Origin: Streptomyces griseocarneus
GTDB lineage: Bacteria > Actinomycetota > Actinomycetes > Streptomycetales > Streptomycetaceae
DNA length: 64,000 bases
Assembly (NCBI GenBank): GCA_003674045.1
Contig: PENC01000011.1
Location: 62,001 to 126,000 of the forward strand
Direction of reading: 5' to 3'
The position numbers were made by a program, and so were the translations under genes. This document shows positions 34,538 to 42,591 of this stretch, in pieces. The notes under the pieces were generated by a model. The model was not told where the DNA came from, ran no database searches, and worked only from the letters and a program-made list of their open reading frames with translations. Within the stretch, counting starts at the first letter, position 1. The number at the start of each line of letters is the position of its first letter.

Positions 34538-35491
34538 ATGACATCCAAGGCCCGAATAGCCGCGGCGGCCCTCGGCGCCGTACTGGCAGGCACCGCGCTC
34601 ACCGGCACGGCGCACGCGCAGACTCCCGTCCCGCAGCAGACGCCGTCCGAGGGCACCTGCGCGACACCGTTCCAGAACAACTGGCTCCTCGGCGCGGCGG
34701 ACCTTCCGGCCAAGGCCCCGCTCGGCCCGCTGCTGAAGCACTGGAAGCGGACCGGAAAGGGCAGCCCCGCCCCCGACGTCTTCCTCAAGGAGTGGCGTAC
34801 GCCCGACGGCAAGGACTGGAAGTGGCCCGGCAACGACGGCTTCGCGGGCAAGAAGGAGGTGGCCCGGCTCGAGCCGGGTACCAGGATGGACCGCTTCGGC
34901 CAGCCCACAGGCACCTTCCTGGCTCCCACGGACGCCTCGTACGGCGCTCGCGCCATCCCGCCGTCGAACCTCCGCACCTACCCCGGCGGAGTGACGTGCA
35001 ACTACCATGTCTACACGGTCAAGAAGCCGTTCGGCGTGTACAAGGGCGCCATCGCCCCCTGGTTCAACCAGCCCGGCCTGGGCACGCAGTACAAGCTCGA
35101 CGCGGCGGCCGACAAGACCCTCCCGAAGGATGTGAACGTCGCATGGCTGCTGGACAAGAAGTACCTGGAGGAGTCGCCCGCCACGGCGAAGCCCGCCGCG
35201 AAGCGCTCGCCGCTCGTCCGCTCCGCCACAGCACGGCCTGACGTGGACCGCCACTCCGTACGCGCCGAGCTCCGCAAGGCGGGCATCCCCGACGACTTCT
35301 ACCGCATCGGCGACGTCCACGACCCCGCGGCACCGGCCTCCGAGTACTACTCCCTGCACCACGCCGCGTCGGGCACCTGGGAGGTCGCCCTGACGGAGCG
35401 CGGCCAGAAGCGGGTGGTGGCGACGTACGCCTCCGAGGACGAGGCCTGCGGCAGGCTTTACGGCGAGCTGCTGGGCGCTGCGCGGTACTGA
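34538..35491 (+). CDS. Secreted TNT-domain protein (predicted NAD+ glycohydrolase)
   Basis: This 317-residue exported protein has a signal peptide at 1-27 (cleavage AHA-QT) and a TNT (tuberculosis necrotizing toxin) domain at about 110-195: DRFG with Arg119, FLAP, RAIPPSNL, VKKPFGVYKGAIAPWFNQPG and GTQY with Gln184, matching the NAD-binding residues of the fold. A further domain of about 80 residues at the C-terminus (RPDVDRHSVRAELRKAGIP to the end) is not part of TNT. TNT proteins hydrolyse NAD+ and are toxic. No immunity gene is obvious beside it. The ATG at 34538 follows GGAG; an upstream GTG-type start at 34472 would spoil the signal peptide. Confidence 0.88.
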   Translation: MTSKARIAAAALGAVLAGTALTGTAHAQTPVPQQTPSEGTCATPFQNNWLLGAADLPAKAPLGPLLKHWKRTGKGSPAPDVFLKEWRTPDGKDWKWPGNDGFAGKKEVARLEPGTRMDRFGQPTGTFLAPTDASYGARAIPPSNLRTYPGGVTCNYHVYTVKKPFGVYKGAIAPWFNQPGLGTQYKLDAAADKTLPKDVNVAWLLDKKYLEESPATAKPAAKRSPLVRSATARPDVDRHSVRAELRKAGIPDDFYRIGDVHDPAAPASEYYSLHHAASGTWEVALTERGQKRVVATYASEDEACGRLYGELLGAARY

Positions 35492-35500
35492 CCGGTTGCC

Positions 35501-35519
35501 CCCGGGGCTTTGCCCCGGG
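35501..35519. terminator. Hairpin CCCGGGGC/GCCCCGGG
   Basis: This perfect 8-bp stem with a TTT loop lies 9 bases after the TNT gene stop. It matches the GGGGC-tNN-GCCCC hairpins found after other genes in the window. Confidence 0.6.
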
Positions 35520-35582
35520 TCCTGCCGGGCTTCGCGCCTACGAGCTCGGTCGGTGACGACGGCTGGCGGCTGCGGGCCCGTT

Positions 35583-35650
35583 GTGGCTGGTCGTGCCCAC
35601 GCGGCGGAGCCGCAAAATGTCACAGCCCCGCGCCCCTTTCGGGGCGCCCC
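35583..35650 (+). repeat. Dispersed Streptomyces 3' repeat, diverged copy 3
   Basis: GTGGCTGGTCGTGCCCACG, then an unrelated stretch, then CCCCGCGCCCCTTTCGGGGCGCC. It shares both ends with the other copies but has different DNA between them. It lies between the TNT gene and the 3' end of the convergent Nudix gene. Confidence 0.6.
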
Positions 35651-35654
35651 CGCC

Positions 35655-36059
35655 TTACCCGAGGGTTTCGTTCGCGGCCAGGTGGTCGAGGACCAGTGCC
35701 GTCGCCGCGCTCACGCGGTCCCGGTCCGTCACCGGCAGCCAGGCGAGCTCCGCGATCTCGCTGTGCGGGGCCGCCTCGCCCGTGCCCTCGCCCGTGAAGC
35801 ACACCATCCGTACGACCGTCCCCGCCGCCTTCCCGTCCGCCGCGGCCTCGACGGTCACCGCGTGCGTGAGCGTTCCGGGGGCGAGGGTGACACCCAGTTC
35901 CTCCGAGACCTCCCGGGCCAGGGCCTGCTCGGGGGTCTCGCCCGGCTCCGGCTTGCCCCCGGGGAGGTAGAAGGACGACTTGCCGTGCGAGCGGGCGGTC
36001 AGCACCCGGCCCTCGTCGTCCAGGCGGATCCACGCCACCTTCTCGATCACCTTGCTCAT
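35655..36059 (-). CDS. Nudix hydrolase
   Basis: This 134-residue protein has a full Nudix box, GKPEPGETPEQALAREVSEELGV (Gx5Ex7REVxEELGV), and is close to the minimal size of the family. Such enzymes cleave nucleoside diphosphates linked to another group, often for house-cleaning. The ATG at 36059 is preceded by GGAGGAG; an upstream in-frame ATG at 36074 lies inside the ribosome-binding site and is rejected. It is divergent from the small unknown gene at 36187. Confidence 0.92.
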   Translation of the reverse strand: MSKVIEKVAWIRLDDEGRVLTARSHGKSSFYLPGGKPEPGETPEQALAREVSEELGVTLAPGTLTHAVTVEAAADGKAAGTVVRMVCFTGEGTGEAAPHSEIAELAWLPVTDRDRVSAATALVLDHLAANETLG

Positions 36060-36186
36060 CGTGGACTCCTCCATGGCCGTACGGGCCGTCTCGCTGGTGC
36101 GTCGTACGGGAGCCATCATGCTCCTTGCCCCGCAGGCACGGGGAAACGGGCTGCCTCCCGGCCGGGAGATGGGCGAGGATGATGCG

Positions 36187-36657
36187 ATGCCGGATCTGCT
36201 GTGGGATGACGTGAAGAACCTTTTCGACCCGGAAATGGAGGGATGTCTGCCGGACGTCTTCGTCAGGGGGACGAACGCCGACGACTGGCAGGCGGTCCTC
36301 GACCTGATCCCCGCCCAGGGGTGGTGGAGCGAGTACGCCGAGGGCCGCGCCGTCATGCCGCTGCCGTCCGCCGGGCGGATCCTCTCGCGGTCGCCCGACG
36401 CCGAGTGCCCCCAGTTGCGCGTCCGGCCGGTCCCGGACATGGAGGCGATCTTCCGCTTCCTGTCGGACGAAGAGATCGACTTCGATGTGGACCTGCGCGA
36501 GCTCCAGGGCCAGGAGCGGCTCGACCTGCTCTGCGGATTTCTGCGTACGATCGGTCGTCACCTGGGCAAGCCCGTGGTGATGTCGCCCGAGGGCTCTTAC
36601 GGGACCGAGATGCTCCGCTACGAACCCGGGGCCGACCGTGTGGTGCTCCTGATCTGA
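36187..36657 (+). CDS. Unknown cytoplasmic protein
   Basis: This 156-residue acidic protein begins MPDLLWDDVKNLFDPEMEG and has no signal or membrane segment. It looks like the many uncharacterised Streptomyces proteins with W-rich N-termini. Codon use is normal for the window. The ATG at 36187 follows GAGG eight bases upstream; ATG 36169 is possible but sits directly on its GGGAG. The next feature is an 811-base gap. Confidence 0.75.
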   Translation: MPDLLWDDVKNLFDPEMEGCLPDVFVRGTNADDWQAVLDLIPAQGWWSEYAEGRAVMPLPSAGRILSRSPDAECPQLRVRPVPDMEAIFRFLSDEEIDFDVDLRELQGQERLDLLCGFLRTIGRHLGKPVVMSPEGSYGTEMLRYEPGADRVVLLI

Positions 36658-37468
36658 CATCACCGGCGCGACTTCCGCCGTACGCGGGAAAGCGGACCGA
36701 GACGTCCCGCCCCGTGCGCCGTACGGTGACGGCATGGCTCCGCTGAGCTCCGACCGCTCGTGCTCCTGCGCGGAAATCCGTACGCGGAACGCTCTGTTGG
36801 CGGCCTCTCCGGTGACCGCGGTCCTTGCGGCACCGCTCTTCCGGGCCATGGACGCGGCCCGTCCCGTCGGTGACACCGCCGCGTGCCGACGGCCGGAAGG
36901 GCCGGAGGGCAGAGCGGCCGTCGGCGCGTCCGCGGCTTGACCGCACCCTGCCGGGGTACGGAGTCGCATCGCCTCAATATGCCATCACCATATGCCTCCG
37001 AACGCGTAGTCGGTTCCGTACCGGTGCCGACTCCCCGGGCCGGGCGCCGGGAGGGGCGGAACGCGGTGCGCGAGGCGAATCCCTGCGATGCGCCACGAAC
37101 GCGCCCCCTGCGTGCGGTGTCCGGCGGATGCCGGAAATCCCTCGCGCCGCAGATGGGACGTGCCGGGGGCGCGAAGCGCACGGATTAGGGCAGATGCCTA
37201 TGCAGCACGGTCCGAGTGCGCCGTGTGCCCCAATGCATCTATCGAATGTATGGTTTTCGTTTTTACGCTCGCGTCTAGAGGGCACCATCCTGCCAGGGAT
37301 CGGGCTGGGGAGGAGGCGGGTCGTGCTGTTGCGGACCGCCGAGGGTGGCGAGGGGGAGGACGCGCGGATCCAGCCTGGAAGCGACCGACCGTTCGGGGGA
37401 ACGCGGCGCCGTCGCGATGAAGTTCCCCCTTCTTCCGTCCGGAGAGGCCCGAAGGAGGCCGGCCCCAG
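36658..37468. other. Intergenic, no confident gene
   Basis: This 811-base gap precedes the terpene synthase. A 68-codon frame at 36734-36940 lacks a clear ribosome-binding site and family. An A/T-rich island at about 37230-37275 (AATGCATCTATCG, then ATGTATGGTTTTCG) is the best promoter candidate for the terpene synthase or for an unseen small transcript. A short direct repeat, ATATGC(N6)ATATGC-like, lies near 36977-36993. Confidence 0.4.
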
Positions 37469-38485
37469 ATGCCCCAGGACATCGCGCTCGACATACCGTT
37501 TCCGACCAGGATCAACCCGTTGGTGAAGACCGTGGCGGCGCGCAACGAACGATGGCTGATCACTGAGGGGTTACTCAGCAGCCAGCAGAACATCGAGCGC
37601 TACCGCTCCTGGAACATCGCCAAACTTGCGGCGGGTTTCCTGCCGGACGTGTGCGAGCGGGAGCTGACCTACGGTCTCGCGGTGCAGAGCTTCTTCTTCT
37701 TTTTCGACGATCTCTTCGACGGTGCCCTGGGACACAACCCCGCGGCCACCTATGAGATCTGCCACGAGATGGCCGCCCTCGCCCGTCAGGGCGCGGGCAC
37801 GCCCGCCACGGCGCCCTCGTTCCCGCTGGCCCGGCTCTGGTCGAGCCTGTGGCACCGTGCCCAGAAGGGCATGTCGGCCGCCTGGCGCGGCCGCGCCGTC
37901 CGGCACTGGGAGGAGTACTTCCTCACCTATGTGTCGGAGGCCGTCAACCGCAAGAGCGGCACCGCGCTGAGCATGGACTCGTACATGAAGCTGCGCCGCG
38001 ACGGGATCGGCAGCCAGGTGGTCCTGGACATCTCCGAGCGGTGCGGGCACTTCGAGGCGCCGCCCGAGATCCATCAGAGCATGTGCATGCTGGAGGTCCG
38101 GGACATCACCGCCGAGGTCGTCACGCTCACCAACGATCTGCACTCGCTGGAGAAGGACCAGGCGAACGGCGACCCCAACAACGCGGTGCTGCTGCTCGCC
38201 CGGGAGCACTCCTCCTCGCAGGAGGAGGCCGTCGTCCGCCTCCAGCGCATGGTGCGGCGGCGCACGCGGCGTTTCCAGCAGCTGGTGATCGAGATCGACC
38301 GGCTGTGCGACGCCTTCGGCCTCACCGCCGAGGAGCGGGAGAACACGCACCGGTTCCTGGACGTCAACCGCGCCTGCATGCGCGGGAATCTGGACTGGAG
38401 CAACAACACCGCCCGCTACAGCGACATCGGCGTGCGGCACGTGATCCGCTCGCCCCGGATCGAGGATGTGATCGCCCAGACCTGA
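37469..38485 (+). CDS. Class I terpene synthase (sesquiterpene-synthase-like)
   Basis: This 338-residue bacterial terpene cyclase has the Asp-rich metal motif in FFFFFDDLFDG (DDxxD), the NSE triad in NDLHSLEKD, and the C-terminal Arg-Tyr pair in NNTARYSD that contacts diphosphate. The length and the FDDLFDG motif resemble pentalenene-type and other sesquiterpene cyclases, but the product cannot be predicted. GAAGGAGG stands before ATG 37469. No P450 or prenyl synthase gene lies next to it, so it probably makes a plain hydrocarbon or alcohol. A long inverted repeat follows the stop. Confidence 0.93.
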   Translation: MPQDIALDIPFPTRINPLVKTVAARNERWLITEGLLSSQQNIERYRSWNIAKLAAGFLPDVCERELTYGLAVQSFFFFFDDLFDGALGHNPAATYEICHEMAALARQGAGTPATAPSFPLARLWSSLWHRAQKGMSAAWRGRAVRHWEEYFLTYVSEAVNRKSGTALSMDSYMKLRRDGIGSQVVLDISERCGHFEAPPEIHQSMCMLEVRDITAEVVTLTNDLHSLEKDQANGDPNNAVLLLAREHSSSQEEAVVRLQRMVRRRTRRFQQLVIEIDRLCDAFGLTAEERENTHRFLDVNRACMRGNLDWSNNTARYSDIGVRHVIRSPRIEDVIAQT

Positions 38486-38518
38486 TCCCGGGCAACACCC
38501 CGTCAGGAACGCGTCAAT

Positions 38519-38580
38519 GCTCCGGGCCCCCGGGTCAGGGAACCGTCAAGAGACGTTCCCGGTCCCCGGGGGCCCGGAGC
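38519..38580. terminator. Long nested hairpin after the terpene synthase
   Basis: Outer arms of 16 bases (GCTCCGGGCCCCCGGG at 38519-38534 and its exact complement at 38565-38580) enclose an inner near-perfect stem GGGAACcGTC/GACgTTCCC with an AAGA loop. It is one of the strongest hairpins in the window and lies between the convergent terpene synthase and metI genes. Confidence 0.75.
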
Positions 38581-38725
38581 ACGCTGGGGGCTCGGCACCC
38601 GTCGTGCCGTGTCCATGCGGGAGGGCCCGACCGCCGGCCTTCGGCCCCCGGCGGCGCGCCCTCCGGCTCCGGCGTCCCCGCCTCCCCGCGGGGGCGCCGA
38701 CCTGTGTACGCCGGGCGGGCGGCAC

Positions 38726-39388
38726 TCACCGCCGCAGCACCTTGCGGGCCAGCAGGTTGCCCAGCAGCTGGGCGAGCTGCACCAGGACGATGAGCACCGC
38801 CACCGTCACCACCATCACCGAGGTGTTGAAGCGCAGATAGCCGTACGTCATGGCGAGGTGGCCCACTCCGCCGCCGCCCACCGTCCCGGCCACCGCGGAG
38901 AAGTCGATCAGCGCGACGAGCATGAAGGTGAACCCCAGGATCAGCGGACCGAGGGCCTCCGGGATGAGCACGGTGAGGATGATGCGCCAGGGGCTCGCGC
39001 CCATCGACCGCGCGGCCTCGATCACCCCGGGTTCGACGGAGAGCAGATTGCCCTCCACGATCCGGGCCACCCCGAAGGTGGCCACGAGCACCATGGGGAA
39101 GACCGCCGCGTCGGTGCCGATCATCGTGCCCACCACACTGCGGGTCACCGGTGAGAGCGCCACGATGGCGATGATGAACGGCACCGGACGCACCACGTTG
39201 ATCAGCACGTTGAGCACCGCGAAGACCACGCGGTTGTGGAGGATGCCGCCCTTGCGGGTCGCGTACAGGGTGAGGCCCACACCCATGCCGAGTACCGCGG
39301 ACAGGGCCAGGGTGACCAGCACCATGTAGACGGTCTCGCCGGTGGCGTCGACGACCTTCACCCAGAACGTGTTCCAGTCGGCCTTCAT
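38726..39388 (-). CDS. metI: Methionine-type ABC transporter permease
   Basis: This 220-residue permease has five to six helices and the conserved EAA loop (EAARSMGASPWRIILTVLIPEALGPLI) of MetI proteins; LSAVLGMGVG and INVVRPVPFIIAI are also typical. MetI forms the membrane channel for D/L-methionine import with the ATPase MetN and lipoprotein MetQ. Its start lies in the old metN stop (ATGA). Because metN is destroyed here and no metQ is visible, the permease is probably orphaned, though its own frame is intact and it might pair with an ATPase encoded elsewhere. Confidence 0.9.
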   Translation of the reverse strand: MKADWNTFWVKVVDATGETVYMVLVTLALSAVLGMGVGLTLYATRKGGILHNRVVFAVLNVLINVVRPVPFIIAIVALSPVTRSVVGTMIGTDAAVFPMVLVATFGVARIVEGNLLSVEPGVIEAARSMGASPWRIILTVLIPEALGPLILGFTFMLVALIDFSAVAGTVGGGGVGHLAMTYGYLRFNTSVMVVTVAVLIVLVQLAQLLGNLLARKVLRR

Positions 39389-39710
39389 GCCGTGACCGCC
39401 TCCCGTCCGGCCGCGGCCAGGTCGGCCAGGAAGGCGTCGACCGCGTCGTCGGGGTCGCGCAAGCCGCGACAGCTCGTGCGGATCCGCCTCGCCCCGGGCC
39501 GACCGGCAGGGTGACGAGGCGGCCGGTGTGCCGGGCACGCAGCCGTTCGAACGCCGCGCCCTCCGGGACGTCGTGGAGCGCGGAGCGTACGAACGACTCG
39601 GTGACGGGGTGCCGGGGGCGGGAGAAGACGTCGTGGACGCCGCCGTTCTCCACGACCCGGCCGTCGGCCATCACGGCCACCTCGTCGCAGATCTCGCGCA
39701 CCACCTCCAT
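39385..39710 (-). pseudogene. metN: metN remnant, 3' part (ATPase of methionine importer)
   Basis: Reading leftward from the IS end, the frame gives MEVVREICDEVAVMADGRVVENGGVHDVFSRP, the H-loop-distal part of MetN. After RLVTLPVG the frame is lost. The original C-terminus is seen in another frame (DPDDAVDAFLADLAAAGREAVTA, stop overlapping metI). The NIL domain (about 80 residues) is therefore mostly deleted. Together with 41551-41766 and the intervening element this shows a dead gene. Confidence 0.85.
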
Positions 39711-39859
39711 CAGGACCTAGCCAGGGGACGCCCCGTTTTAGCGGGGTGGGGAGTGGCTTCTGTGGGTGGCTCTGGCATCAACTGGGGGCACGGATCTGCA
39801 CTGTTCACCTGTGCTGTCTCTCTGCCGCATTAGACCTGCGGCATGTGTATAGTGATGGC

Positions 39860-40288
39860 ATGGCCGTGACCAGGAAGGTTCGCCGATTCTCCGGTGGCGT
39901 GTGTGACCTTGGACTTCACGTTGTGTGGTGCCCGAAGTATCGCCGTCCGGTTCTCGACGGCCGGGTCGCGGAACGGCTGGACGAACTGATCCGGGCCAAG
40001 GCCGACGAACGGGACTGGGAGATCATCGCCCTTGAGGTGATGCCCGACCACGTCCACCTCTTTGTGAAACACGACCCGAAGTCGTCAGCCTCGTACGTGG
40101 CCAACCAGTTCAAGGGCTTCACCTCCCGCGTCCTGCGCGAGGAGTTCCCGCACCTGAGGTCGAGGATGCCCACGCTGTGGTCGTCGTCGTACTTCGCCGC
40201 CTCGGTCGGCGCCGTGTCGGCGGCGGCGATCGAGAAGTACATCAACACCCAGTGGGAACGCCCGTGGAAGAAGGGGGACGGGTCGTGA
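39860..40288 (+). CDS. tnpA: IS200-like Y1 transposase TnpA
   Basis: This 142-residue HUH single-strand transposase has the two metal-binding histidines in PDHVHLFV (His64, His66) and the nucleophilic tyrosine Tyr127 in AAIEKYINTQ. The length is typical of the family and no frameshift is seen. It cuts and joins single-stranded DNA at the subterminal hairpins. The start at 39860 (MAVTRKVRRF) is chosen by family alignment. The stop overlaps the tnpB start as GTGA, so the two are translated together. Confidence 0.95.
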   Translation: MAVTRKVRRFSGGVCDLGLHVVWCPKYRRPVLDGRVAERLDELIRAKADERDWEIIALEVMPDHVHLFVKHDPKSSASYVANQFKGFTSRVLREEFPHLRSRMPTLWSSSYFAASVGAVSAAAIEKYINTQWERPWKKGDGS

Positions 40289-41505
40289 TCCGCGCGTACA
40301 AGTTCCTCCTTCGCCCTACCAAGGGTCAGGCAGCGGCGCTCACCGACATGCTGCGGGACCACTGCTCCCTCTACAACGGCGCACTTCAGGAGCGCCGCGA
40401 CGCCTATCGGCATGTTTCGAAGACAAGCATCAAGTACGGGGACCAGTCCGCGCAGCTCAAGGAGATCCGGGCATTCGACCCCGAATGTCAGGGCCGCTGG
40501 TCGTTCTCCAGCCAGCAGGCGACGCTGCGCCGTCTGGACAGGGCGTTCGCCGCGTTCTTCCGCCGCGTCAAGGACGGCCAGGCGCCCGGATACCCCAGGT
40601 TCAAGGGCATCGGCCACTTCGACACCGTGAATTTCCCTAAAGACGGGGACCGCTGCCGCTGGGACTCCACCCCCCACGATCCGCAGACCCGCGTACGCCT
40701 GCAAGGTGTCGGGCATATCCGTGTCCACCAGCACCGGCCCGTGCGCGGGCGGGTGAAAACGATCAGCGTCAAGCGGGAAGGCCGTCGCTGGTACGTCATC
40801 CTCTCGTGCGACGAGGTGCCCCAGGAACCGCTGGCCACCACGGGCAGTGTCGTCGGCATCGACATGGGTACTGTGCACTTCTTCACCGACTCGGGCGGCG
40901 TGCACGTCGAGAATCCCGGATTCCTCGACACGATGGCCGACGAGCTTACCGCCGCGCAAGCGCATCTTTCGATGTTCCCCAAGCGCACCCGGTGCCGCAC
41001 GAAGAAGCACCGCGCCGCGGCCCGCAAGGTCGCCAAGATCCATGCGAAGATCCGGCGCCAGCGCTTGGATCATCACCACAAGACCGCTCTCGCCCTGGTC
41101 CGCGAGCACGATGTGATCGGGCACGAGAAGCTGAACACAGCGGGCATGACCAGGAAGCCCGCGCCCAGGCCCGATCCCGGGCAGCCCGGTGGCTTCCTGC
41201 CCAACGGCGCCGCCGCCAAAGCGGGCCTGAACCGAAGTATCCTCGACGCGGGTTGGGGGCTGTTCCTGGGAGTCCTGGCGGACAAGGCTGAGAGTGCCGG
41301 TCGCCGTGTGATCCCGATGAACGCCCGCAACACCTCCCGCACGTGCCCGCCCGCAGCAGGCGGATGCGGGCACATAGCGGAGGAGAACCGCGTCACCCAA
41401 GCGAAGTTCAAGTGTGTCAAGTGCGGGTTCGTCGAGAACGCCGACACGGTGGGCGCGCTGAACATCCTGGACAGGGCCGGGCTGGTCCTCTGCGACGTGG
41501 CTTAG
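40285..41505 (+). CDS. tnpB: TnpB RNA-guided nuclease of IS605-type element
   Basis: This 406-residue TnpB has an N-terminal OrfB helix-turn-helix-like region (RAYKFLLRPTKGQ) and the RuvC triad Asp193 (GIDMG), Glu281 (GHEKL) and Asp387 (NADTVGA). The zinc finger is unusual: the first pair reads CPPAAGGC instead of CxxC, followed by the normal CVKC pair. TnpB cuts DNA at sites specified by an RNA made from the right end of the element and helps the element persist. The start is GTG 40285 inside the tnpA stop. Nothing suggests inactivation apart from the loosened zinc knuckle. Confidence 0.94.
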   Translation: MIRAYKFLLRPTKGQAAALTDMLRDHCSLYNGALQERRDAYRHVSKTSIKYGDQSAQLKEIRAFDPECQGRWSFSSQQATLRRLDRAFAAFFRRVKDGQAPGYPRFKGIGHFDTVNFPKDGDRCRWDSTPHDPQTRVRLQGVGHIRVHQHRPVRGRVKTISVKREGRRWYVILSCDEVPQEPLATTGSVVGIDMGTVHFFTDSGGVHVENPGFLDTMADELTAAQAHLSMFPKRTRCRTKKHRAAARKVAKIHAKIRRQRLDHHHKTALALVREHDVIGHEKLNTAGMTRKPAPRPDPGQPGGFLPNGAAAKAGLNRSILDAGWGLFLGVLADKAESAGRRVIPMNARNTSRTCPPAAGGCGHIAEENRVTQAKFKCVKCGFVENADTVGALNILDRAGLVLCDVA

Positions 41506-41550
41506 CCGCCGACACAGGAAGCCCGCGCGTTTACGCGTGGGTGGAGTCAC
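41400..41550 (+). ncRNA. Predicted omega-RNA (reRNA) scaffold of TnpB
   Basis: In characterised IS200/IS605 elements the guide RNA is transcribed through the 3' end of tnpB and the right end, with the guide taken from the flanking DNA. The right-end hairpin at 41522-41541 and the conserved end fit this. The left boundary is a guess; the guide would begin at 41551. Confidence 0.4.
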
Positions 41551-41766
41551 CTCATGGGTGATCAGCACGATGGTGACACCGAGCTCGTGGTTCACCTTCC
41601 GGAGCAGGGCCAGCACCTCGCCCGTGGTCTGCGGGTTGAGCGCGGACGTCGCCTCGTCGCAGAGTAGGACCTTCGGCGAGGTGACGATGGCCCGGGTGAT
41701 GCCGACCCGCTGCCGCAGAGCTGCCCGGGGTGGCGGCGCGCGTGCTCCTCCAGCCCCACGGAGCGA
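41551..41766 (-). pseudogene. metN: metN remnant, 5' part, truncated and frameshifted
   Basis: Leftward translation gives VGITRAIVTSPKVLLCDEATSALNPQTTGEVLALLRK to LITHE, the Walker B and H-loop part of MetN. Just before it, the sequence VGLEEHARRHPGQL is in another frame because about ten bases of the LSGGQ signature are missing. Everything upstream (Walker A included) is absent: the similarity stops at about 41766, a few bases from the stop of the dioxygenase gene. The truncation point marks the left junction of the neighbouring cluster. Confidence 0.85.
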
Positions 41767-41768
41767 AT

Positions 41769-42524
41769 TCACGTTCTTGTAATAGGAGTGAAGGAGTCCC
41801 CGGAATGTGGCCCTGCCGCGGGGAAGAAGTCGACGAGCAGCATGTCGCGGCTGCCGCGGGCGGCGCCGGGTGCGGGCCGGAGCGGTGAGACGTCATGCAG
41901 TACGCGGCGGTCGTCGAGAATGATCGTCTCCAGGGGAGCGGAGAGCGTGGTCCGGTGCAGGACCCGTGCTCCGTCTGCGACCCCGTCCCCCGGCGCGTGG
42001 AGGCGGGACTCCGCGCCGCGGACGTCCTGACGGTGGATCAGTACCTGGGCGACATAGGCGTGCCCGTCCCGGTGCACGCCCTCCGGCGCCGGGTGTCCTT
42101 CCGTGTCGGCCGTGGCCGTGACGCGGATCTGGTGCACCCCGCAGGTGTCGATGCCCTCGCCGGGGCCCGGGAGACGTTCGCGCAGCGCGAGGACGAGGGC
42201 GCGCAGCACCGCGCCTTCCGCCACGGACCCGGTCAGCGGCGCGAAGAGTCTGCCCGTCCCGTGCTGGAAGAACGCGGCGTGGGGGAGGCGCTCCAGGCGG
42301 CGGCCGTGCACGCGGAAGGAACCGTAGCGGCGGAAGCGGTACGGCCTGTCGGCGTCGAGGTGGGTGTCGGGCGGCAGGTCGTCCCAGGAGGCGCGGAACG
42401 CGGCGACCTCCCCGGCGGGGACCACGCGCAGGGCGGCACCGAGCGTCCCGGGGCCGAAGTGGACGAAGGGGCTGGGGGATACGAAGGGACCGGAGGGGAG
42501 CGGTCCGGGTGATGACGGGCTCAT
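41769..42524 (-). CDS. 2-oxoglutarate/Fe(II) dioxygenase, amino-acid hydroxylase-like (PF10014 type)
   Basis: This 251-residue protein has the facial triad His151-x-Asp153 (PEGVHRDG) and His210 (RRVLHDVSP), and Arg226 as a candidate 2-oxoglutarate contact. The HPAPEGVHRDG and LDDRRVLHDVSP pattern resembles the family that holds free L-isoleucine/L-leucine hydroxylases. ATG 42524 follows GAGGGA. It lies 67 bases after the KASIII gene on the same strand and therefore probably shares its promoter. Its substrate in a lipid cluster is unclear: an amino acid joined to the lipid, or the chain itself. Confidence 0.83.
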   Translation of the reverse strand: MSPSSPGPLPSGPFVSPSPFVHFGPGTLGAALRVVPAGEVAAFRASWDDLPPDTHLDADRPYRFRRYGSFRVHGRRLERLPHAAFFQHGTGRLFAPLTGSVAEGAVLRALVLALRERLPGPGEGIDTCGVHQIRVTATADTEGHPAPEGVHRDGHAYVAQVLIHRQDVRGAESRLHAPGDGVADGARVLHRTTLSAPLETIILDDRRVLHDVSPLRPAPGAARGSRDMLLVDFFPAAGPHSGDSFTPITRT

Positions 42525-42591
42525 GGCATCCCTCGGCTTCCGTCGGTGGGCCGGGGGCTTCCCCCGTCGCGGCCCGGAAGAAACGCGGACG

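Larger units (their letters stand above)
39711..41550 (+). mobile_element. IS200/IS605-family element carrying tnpA and tnpB, inserted in metN
   Basis: The element is about 1840 bp. Its edges are set by the broken metN: joining base 39710 to 41551 restores LITHE-MEVV exactly, with no target duplication, as expected for this family (one base of ambiguity, a shared C). A subterminal hairpin lies near each end: CCCCG/CGGGG with TTTTAG loop (39731-39746) at the left and CCCGCGCG/CGCGTGGG with TTTA loop (41522-41541) at the right, which ends GAGTCAC. Such elements move as single strands by a tyrosine HUH transposase. Both genes appear intact. Confidence 0.93.

Noticed and set aside
36734..36940. 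68-codon frame upstream of the terpene synthase
   Set aside because: No convincing ribosome-binding site, no family and low-complexity Ala/Arg content.
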